DNA from: Trichodesmium sp. MAG_R03
Lineage (GTDB): Bacteria; Cyanobacteriota; Cyanobacteriia; Cyanobacteriales; Microcoleaceae
NCBI GenBank assembly: GCA_023356535.1
Contig: JAKQYF010000032.1
Coordinates: 1 to 32,236, forward strand
Length of the DNA: 32,236 nucleotides
Direction: 5' to 3'
The position numbers and the translations under genes are program-made. The notes below the pieces were generated by a model. That model saw only the letters and a list, made by a program, of their open reading frames with translations, did no database searches and was not told where the DNA came from. Numbering within the stretch: the stretch's first letter is position 1; each line of letters begins with the position of its first letter. Of the stretch, positions 16,601 through 23,600 are shown in pieces.

Positions 16601-17785
16601 TTAGATGATTTCAAAGTCATCTGCTGTGGGAGTATCTTGAGTAAATAGAGTTTCAATGAATGCGAACTGTTGTACTGTTGTATTGTCATCTTGAACAAAG
16701 TAAAGCCTTCCACTATTTCCATTCACTTCTTCGTAAACTACATTGGTATTACCATCAGGACTGAAATTATTAATATCTGTCACTGTTGCTAGTACAATGT
16801 CACCTCCAGTGTTACCAAGAATAATGTCCTCAGTTATCTGAATGATATCACTATCTGTAGTCCCCCTGAAGTCTGTGAGGGTGTCAATACCCCCAGAAGC
16901 ATTAATATCAAAAATATAAACATCTGCCCCTCCGCCACCATCAATGATATCATTGCCAATACCACCAATAATGATGTCTTGACCCTGACCTCCTATCAGG
17001 GTATCATCACCAGCTCCACCTTGGAGGCAGTCATTACCAAGACTACCTTGAAGGGAGTCATTACCATCACCACCGAAAATAGTATCCCTTCCTGTACCTC
17101 CAATAACTGTGTCGTTGCCTTCACCTGCAAATATTAGATTTTCCCCAGAAATACCTTCGATGATATCCTCACCTATACCCCCTTGAATAGTATCATTGCC
17201 ACTACTACCTCGGATGGAGTCATTGCCATCACCACCGATGAGACTATCTGCACCAGCACCACCATAAATAGTGTCATTACCGCTTCCTCCAAGCACTGTA
17301 TCGTTAAAACCAGCTTGACCTACATTATCTCCTTTAAGATAGTCATTTCCACTACCACCATCTATGAAATCTGCACCAGCACCCCCTAGGGCAGTATCAT
17401 TATCCGCACCACCTTCTATAATGTCATCCCCCTCACCACCGTCCAGGTTGTCATTACCAGCGTTACCTTTTACTATATCTGTACCAGCGCCACCTTTTAC
17501 ATTGTCGTTGCCTAACCCGCCTACAAGAAAATCATTACCTTCTTCACCTAATATACGGTCATCCCCCTGATCACCGCCTATGCTATCATTGCCAGCTTGA
17601 CCTTTTACAATATCATTGCCATCACCACTATTAACTACATCATTGCCACCCTGGGCATTAATATTATCGTTGCCTGAGGTTCCCTCTAATTGATCAAGAT
17701 TTCCACTACCTCTGATAAATGTCGTACCGTTAAAGGTATACGAACTATTTGGCGGTGTTGGATTGGTTATTATTATTTCACTCAT
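16601..17785 (-). CDS. RTX-type calcium-binding repeat protein
   Basis: A 394-aa acidic protein. Residues 30-290 are glycine/aspartate nonapeptides of the GGxGxDxUx type, roughly 28 copies with one insertion near residue 150. These fold into a calcium-binding parallel beta-roll outside the cell. Residues 290-394 form a non-repetitive C-terminal domain ending in DDFEII, where type I secretion signals lie in RTX proteins; there is no N-terminal signal peptide. No enzyme domain is attached, so it is more likely a surface or matrix protein than a toxin. AAGGAATAAAG upstream of the ATG supports the start. No ABC exporter or membrane-fusion protein is present in the window. The open frames on the opposite strand here are shadows of the repeats. 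Confidence 0.9.
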   Translation of the reverse strand: MSEIIITNPTPPNSSYTFNGTTFIRGSGNLDQLEGTSGNDNINAQGGNDVVNSGDGNDIVKGQAGNDSIGGDQGDDRILGEEGNDFLVGGLGNDNVKGGAGTDIVKGNAGNDNLDGGEGDDIIEGGADNDTALGGAGADFIDGGSGNDYLKGDNVGQAGFNDTVLGGSGNDTIYGGAGADSLIGGDGNDSIRGSSGNDTIQGGIGEDIIEGISGENLIFAGEGNDTVIGGTGRDTIFGGDGNDSLQGSLGNDCLQGGAGDDTLIGGQGQDIIIGGIGNDIIDGGGGADVYIFDINASGGIDTLTDFRGTTDSDIIQITEDIILGNTGGDIVLATVTDINNFSPDGNTNVVYEEVNGNSGRLYFVQDDNTTVQQFAFIETLFTQDTPTADDFEII

Positions 17786-18208
17786 AATTTTCTTTATTCC
17801 TTAAGATTAACTATAAATAATAAAATCTAGTAGTTGGCTAAACAGAGTTTGTCCCTTGATCTAACTATTTTTTATCCTATCTTCTTAGGAATTGAACTTC
17901 GTCAGGGTATTTAGACAAAAAAAGTTGAAAGATTGCTTCATTGGTTAACTTATCAAAAAAAATCTTAAACAAAGTAATCAATATTTTGCTACAGGACATG
18001 AAAAGGTAGTTACAGCCCAGGAAGCTAGCTAATGGCTGTTGGCCCAGCATTCTCCAGGAAATGCTTATTTATAATAATTCAGCGGAAAATAATATTAGCC
18101 GGAAAGAAATCTGAGTAATTTACTCAAAATCTCAATAAGTAAAATATCCTATACCAAGTTCGAAAAATAATGCTATACTTCTACAAAACTTCAGTTATTA
18201 AGTAATAA
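17786..18208. other. Upstream region of the RTX gene, no gene seen
   Basis: AT-rich spacer between the divergently arranged RTX gene and the element cluster before the GT2 gene. I see no convincing open frame, RNA gene or terminator here. Promoters for the RTX gene should lie at its left end. Confidence 0.5.
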
Positions 18209-18214
18209 ATAAGT

Positions 18215-18306
18215 CAAGACTTACGCATAAACACTATATCTAGTAGGGGTTAACGGCCGTTAACCCCTACGGATGGTGTATATTTTCATATTTGGCGTAA
18301 GTCCTG
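18215..18306. mobile_element. Family B element with 6-bp target duplication and a central palindrome
   Basis: It is bounded by CAAGACTTACGCA and GGCGTAAGTCCTG. ATAAGT flanks it on both sides (18209-18214 and 18307-18312), a perfect 6-bp direct repeat that marks insertion. Its centre (18243-18270) is a perfect 28-bp palindrome with half-site GTAGGGGTTAACGG. There is no coding capacity, so a transposase would have to act in trans. Confidence 0.75.
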
Positions 18307-18314
18307 ATAAGTAA

Positions 18315-18479
18315 TATCATGTCCGGTTGAATAGGTATAAATAAATTAGGGAGAAGTAGGGGCGAACGGCCGTTTTGCTTGCGCATACTTCGTTAACGCT
18401 ACGCGACATGAAACGCCCCTACAGGAGTCTGGAGGGAAGAGGAGGAAGTTTTTTGATCACTAATTATCCGGACATGATA
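18315..18479 (+). mobile_element. Family C element, copy 1 (165 bp)
   Basis: The ends TATCATGTCCGG and CCGGACATGATA are 12-bp perfect inverted repeats, flanked by TAA on both sides (18312-18314 and 18480-18482). The interior is much richer in GC than the flanks. It is nearly identical to 29634-29798, also 165 bp, and to the inverted, interrupted copy at 19767-20066. Confidence 0.8.
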
Positions 18480-18629
18480 TAAGAGCAATGTTTGTAACAA
18501 TTCATTTCAAAAGAGCAAATATATCTTATGCGGTCAAATCCTACTCCTTACTTCCTTACTCCCAATATGTAGCAAGACCTTTGATATTTGGTATTATAGA
18601 TATATTTGTATTCATCAGGAATAATATTT

Positions 18630-19631
18630 ATGTCCACTACTACTACCACACCACGAGTTAGTGTAATTATACCCGTATATAATTGCGATGGATATATTAG
18701 TCAAGCTATAGAGAGCATTTTAGCCCAAACCTATCAATCTTATGAAATTATTGTGATTGATGATGGCTCTACAGACAATACCCGCAAGGCTATGGAACCT
18801 TATATGGAGATGATTCATTATGTATATCAAGAAAATCAAGGTGTTTCAGCTGCCCGGAATCATGGCATTGATTTGGCACGGGGAGAATTAATCGCTTTTT
18901 TGGATGCAGATGATTTTTTTCTACCCGATAAACTAACTGCTCAAGTGAGAGTATTTGACACCCAAACAAATCTAGGAATTGTTCACAGTGGTTGGCGCAG
19001 AGTAAATCAGCAGGGTGAAACTATTAAGGATGAGACACCTTGGGATTATGTGCCTAAGTTAAATTTAGAGGGCTGGTTACGGTGGAAGCCAATTGGCACA
19101 ATGGGTACTTTGATGTTTCGACGAGATTGGTTGCAAAAGGTAGGAAGTTTTGAGCCAGGATTAGATCAGGCGGAGGATGTAGATTTGGTATTGCGTTTAT
19201 CTGTAAATGGTTGTGAGGCTGAATGGTTGCAACAGTCTACTGTTTGTTATCGTCAGCATGACCGGAATACGATGCGGGATGGAGTGTCGCAAGCGCGATC
19301 TATTAATTGGGTTTTGGATAAGTTTTTTGCCTCGGAGTCTCTACCCTTGGGAATTAGTTTATTTGAAAAACAGGTGCGCTACAATACTTTGGTTTGGAGT
19401 TCGTGGTATTTGTACTATACGGGCTTTTATTCTGAAATGGTGGAGTATTTACAAAAGTCTTGGCAATATACTCCTTTTTTACCTGTGGGAACAGTGATTA
19501 ATTGGATTGAAAGTTTTACAGGATTTTCTGAGAATATGGGGGATGATTTGGATGCTGATAAATTGGCGAAAACAGATGAATGGCAACGGTTGATGGGTTG
19601 GGTGATTAGTAATAGTGGAGCTAATTACTAA
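18630..19631 (+). CDS. Family 2 glycosyltransferase
   Basis: A 333-aa GT2 protein with a GT-A fold. It begins VSVIIPVYN (10-18), has the nucleotide-binding IDDGS (43-47), a DXD-type metal site LDADD (91-95) and an ED pair (E182, D183) at the usual catalytic-base position. GT2 enzymes transfer a sugar from a nucleotide donor to a growing glycan or carrier; no membrane helix is seen, so it would act at the cytoplasmic face. The ATG at 18630 is preceded by AGGA at 18617-18620; an in-frame TTG at 18606 would add eight residues without a ribosome site. The gene stands alone between a family C element upstream and an inverted copy downstream. It may contribute to the same surface glycans as the large TPR-glycosyltransferases, but nothing in the sequence proves this. 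Confidence 0.9.
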   Translation: MSTTTTTPRVSVIIPVYNCDGYISQAIESILAQTYQSYEIIVIDDGSTDNTRKAMEPYMEMIHYVYQENQGVSAARNHGIDLARGELIAFLDADDFFLPDKLTAQVRVFDTQTNLGIVHSGWRRVNQQGETIKDETPWDYVPKLNLEGWLRWKPIGTMGTLMFRRDWLQKVGSFEPGLDQAEDVDLVLRLSVNGCEAEWLQQSTVCYRQHDRNTMRDGVSQARSINWVLDKFFASESLPLGISLFEKQVRYNTLVWSSWYLYYTGFYSEMVEYLQKSWQYTPFLPVGTVINWIESFTGFSENMGDDLDADKLAKTDEWQRLMGWVISNSGANY

Positions 19632-19766
19632 AGTAAAATAATCGGAAAAAAGTTGAGATCATTGTAAATTATTTGTTATAATCAGGGCTTGCACAAAGGT
19701 GCTAATTATAGTGTAAAAAAATAAAATAATTATCAAAAAGACACTATATATAGCTTTACTGTGTCA

Positions 19767-20066
19767 TCTCATGTCCGGATAATTAGTGATCACAAACTTC
19801 TTCTCCTTCCCTCCTGACTCCTGTAGGGGCGTTTCATGTCAGGCAGCGTTAACGAAGTATGCGCAAGCAAACGGCCGTTCGCCCCTACTTCTCCCTAATT
19901 TATTTATACCTTAGGACTTACCCATAAACGCTATTCGTTGGGTGTGTTTTGCTGACGCAAAGCTGCGTTAATGCTTCGCGCTTGAATTGCGCACTTCGTA
20001 ACGCACCAAGGCTCTATATATAGTACCTTTGCGTAAGTCCTGATACCTATTCAACCGGACGTGATA
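19767..20066 (-). mobile_element. Family C element, copy 2, inverted and interrupted
   Basis: It is the reverse complement of copies 1 and 3, starting TCTCATGTCCGGATAATTAG and ending CAACCGGACGTGATA, flanked by TCA on both sides (19764-19766 and 20067-20069). Removing the family B insertion and one copy of its target duplication leaves 163 bp, close to the 165 bp of the intact copies. Confidence 0.8.
19912..20042. mobile_element. Family B element nested in family C copy 2 (131 bp)
   Basis: It is bounded by TAGGACTTACCC and GCGTAAGTCCTG, with ATACCT on both sides (19906-19911 and 20043-20048). The intact family C copies carry the single uninterrupted site (ATACCT on this strand, AGGTAT on the other), so the pre-insertion state is known. 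Family B was therefore mobile after family C had inserted here. Confidence 0.85.
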
Positions 20067-20118
20067 TCAGTCCTGATTATATGAGATTCATGTCTAATTT
20101 ATTTGAAAGAGGTAAATA

Positions 20119-20420
20119 GGGCTTGCTGAAAAAGTCTTTTTCAGAAGTAGGGGACCTACCCCTAAATCTTCCAGGAGTAGATTTAGGGACGTAACCCTTA
20201 GGGACATGAAACGCATTTTTGTTGTGCAACGTCCCTACAGAGGAACGGGGAATTGATAGAGGAGGTAGTCGGATATATTTGTACCTTGATTTTTATGCCT
20301 AGGGAGCGCCCAAAATACTAACAAATTGATCTCTCAGGACCGAAAACTAGACACTTTTTTCGCACCTAAAAATGCTGAAACCTTTATGTCTCAATGTTTT
20401 AAGATTTAATCAGCACCCCC
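20119..20420. mobile_element. Family A MITE (302 bp, TA target)
   Basis: The ends GGGCTTGCTGAAAAAG and TTTAATCAGCACCCCC form imperfect terminal inverted repeats, flanked by TA on both sides (20117-20118 and 20421-20422). It shares its arrangement with 10512-10761 but has about 50 bp more interior. No transposase is encoded. Confidence 0.75.
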
Positions 20421-20447
20421 TAAAGAAACAATGGAAGTGAAATTAAT

Positions 20448-20471
20448 ATGACACAAACTAAAGATACCTAG
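20448..20471 (+). pseudogene. Possible gene-start remnant cut by a family B end
   Basis: GGAAGTG, a good ribosome site, precedes an ATG at 20448 that opens MTQTKDT and then hits TAG. The TAG lies at the junction with TAGAACTTACGCAAAG (20469 on), a family B-like end. This could be the 5' end of a gene destroyed by insertion, but so short a stretch could also arise by chance. The product cannot be named. Confidence 0.2.
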
Positions 20472-20490
20472 AACTTACGCAAAGAAACCC

Positions 20491-20673
20491 GTTTTTTAGG
20501 ATAAATCATTGTTTTTAAGAATAGACATCTATCTAGGAGAAAAGTTTCCTAGTCATTTGTAGCAAACATTCATGAAATTTGTATAATGCTCCGATCCACG
20601 ATTTGCTACTTTGTCCAAATCCTTATAACCTTTATGCATCATTTATTCTGTCTTCTGCCTCCTACTATAGCAG
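20491..20673. other. Spacer downstream of the kinase-cyclase gene
   Basis: No gene is supported between the family B-like end near 20469 and the stop of the large minus-strand gene at 20674. The open frame at 20586-20768 overlaps that gene antisense and shows no family resemblance. No clear terminator is visible. Confidence 0.4.
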
Positions 20674-23600
20674 TTATTTTTCACCTGTTTTCAAGAGACG
20701 TTGGATATATATTTGAGCAACTTGATCCAAAGGATTCAGTTTTAAACATTCTGCAAACATTTTTCTAGCTTCCAATGATTGACCAGACTTGTAAAGGGAC
20801 ATGGCTTGTCTAAACTGTTTTAGGGTATTTAATTTACCTTCCTTAACTACAGGTGGATCGGCATCAAAAACTTCATAAACAGTTACTTTTTGCGATTTAC
20901 CTTTGACTATGACCGTATCTATGGAGCGAATAGCGTAGTTGCTTACTTGTGTCAGTCGTGAAAAAGTTTGTTCGGTAATTAACAAAGACACTCCATAGCT
21001 TTTAGTCAAACTTTCCACTCTCGAAGCCAAGTTGACAGCATCACTAATCACAGTACTATCCATACGATTTTGACCACCGACAGTACCCAACATCAGAAGA
21101 CCAGTATTAATGCCAACACCAATTTTTATAGGACAATAACCAGAATTAGTACGATCTTGGTTATATTGCTTAAGTAGATTTAGCATAGAAATTCCAGCTT
21201 TGACTGCATTATCTGCATTTCCGGAAAATAAAGCCATTATTGCATCGCCAATATACTTGTCGATAAAACCTTGATTCTCTAAAATTGCCGGTTCCATCCT
21301 TGATAAAAAGAAATTAATAAAGCTAAAATTCTCCTCGGGAGTCATGGCTTCCGACATTGTAGTAAAATTACGAACATCAGAAAATAAAACTGACATTTCT
21401 AATTGTACGTGGTCGCCCAACTCTACATCAATAATGGTTTTTTTTCCCAAAAGTTCAAGGAACTGCCTAGGAATAAAATGTTCGTAAGCCATGTTAAGTT
21501 GAAATAGTTCGTTAGTAAAACGTTTATGAGCGACTTCAGCTTTTTTCCGTTCTGTAATATCTATAAAAGAATTAATAGCATAAATAATCTTTCCTTGTTT
21601 ATCATAAAGAGGGGTAGAAAAACTTTGCAGAGGAATTACCTGATCACCTTTGTGAACAGAAATATCTTCCGTTATCAAACTTTGCCCTTGTAAAGCTCGG
21701 ATAATAGGCAGCTCGTCTGATCGGTATTCTTGATTTGTGCTAATTTTATAAAACTGATAAGTTGATGCAATTTCTTCTAATTTTATATCTGATACTACTT
21801 CCTTACCCAATAATTCCTTGGCCACTTGGTTTAGTAGAAGGAAACCGGCAGCATCTATAATTGCCACACCTACTGGCACAGCATCGAGAAATTGAGCCAA
21901 CCTTTCTTTATTTTCCTTGACTTGTGAATAAAGTTTTGAATTGTTAATAGAGATAGCCGCTTGAGTAGACAGCATCTTTAAAAGTTCGACTCGTTCTGAA
22001 GTAAATACACCTGTGGTTAAATTATTTTCTAAATAAATAATTCCTCTTAATTCACCTTGATTAATTAAAGGAGTACAGAGAATTGATTGACTTTGTGTAG
22101 CGATAATATAAGGGTCATTAACAAATTGTCCTTCCTCGGTTGCATTCTTGAGAATAACATTTTCTTTAGTGTGAAGTACATAATTGATGATCCTGGTTGG
22201 TAAAACAGGAATTAATGTTTCAGGGTTGACAAAGTCAATAGGAATTGACTGCAAAATAGTCGTTTCTTCGCTATATAATGTTCCTTGAGCTTCTATCACC
22301 CAATTTCCTTGATTGTTTAAAATTATAAAACCTTTTTGCGCTCCAGCATTTTCAATTATAATTTTCATTAAAATTTTTAGGAGTTTTTCTAGTTCGATTT
22401 CACCAGAAATTGCTTGATATGCTTTAATAACAGTTGTTAAGTCTAAGAGAGTAGTGATAATTCTTTCCTCGTTATTTTTCTGTAACATTTCTGACAGTAT
22501 CTGAGGATATTTTTCTGCTAAATTATCCACTTTGCGTTGTGCACCCCAAACTTGGTAGTTATAGTAGGCTTCTTTCAGATAAAGTTTAGCAATTTTCTTA
22601 TTACCTCTTTTTAACCAAAACTTACCCGCTAATTCATTAGCCAGTGCTTGATTATTAATAAATTTATTTTCTTGAGCTGATTCTATAGCTTGATCATACA
22701 AGTCAATTGCATCTAATTCTTTTCCACAAATACAGGATATTTCTGCTGTCACTAATAAGTATTTATGGAGGTGATTTTCTGGGCAATTATCTGCCCATAT
22801 TTTGATTTTTTGTTGATTGGTTTTTAAAATTTGCCAATATTCTTTTTGTTCTGAGGAACTAGCAGTATGATATAGAGCAGTTAAACTTAAAGAATAGTAG
22901 AAATAATATTCTGATTCATTAACCATAGTCGAAATAAAATCTAGAGTTTTTTGAGTTTCTCTTGCTATCTCTAAAGCGCGGACATAATCTTCATAGAGAT
23001 ATGAAATTTGTGTTTTGAAGATGTTGTAGATAGCAATTCCTGAGAAAAAGGGATTTTTTGTCCAGAACTGGATACACTCTATTTCGTCGAATTCATCTGT
23101 ATTGAATGAAAACTTATCTTGAGTTAAACCTTGTAAGTTGAAAATAAAATGCCGATGGAGTTGCTGACTTCTAACAAAAACATAGTTCTTGATTTTTTGA
23201 GCCCAATCTAGATATTGATTAGATTCTTCTAGGATGCTATTTAAATTATCACCAACCACAATTCTCTGGGAAATTATTTGATGAGAATTATAACAAGCAT
23301 AAGTAAAATCTCCAATTTTTAATGAAGCTTGATAGCCTATCCTGTGAAGAATAACACTTTTTCTAATAGAAGTTTTCCAATGACTAACATGGCCACCAAA
23401 TGAATTAAAAACCTTACTAGCACACCTAATATTATGATACTTATGTACAAGGTTTACACTTAATTGACCAAACTCATAAGCTAAATCATATTCCATTAAT
23501 TTCTGAATAGCAAAAATACTCCAGGCTCCATATCCAACAATTGAAGCATCAGAATGACCATATTTAAAGGATAAGTTGACCATTTTCAGTGTTAATAAAG

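Noticed and set aside
17183..17570. Two Ser/Thr/Pro-rich plus-strand open frames
   Set aside because: Antisense shadows of the RTX nonapeptide repeats.
16601..17785. RTX toxin
   Set aside because: No enzymatic or pore-forming domain, no activator acyltransferase and no exporter genes nearby; only repeats and a C-terminal domain.
20586..20768. 60-codon plus-strand open frame
   Set aside because: Overlaps the 3' end of the kinase-cyclase gene antisense, with no ribosome site or family features.
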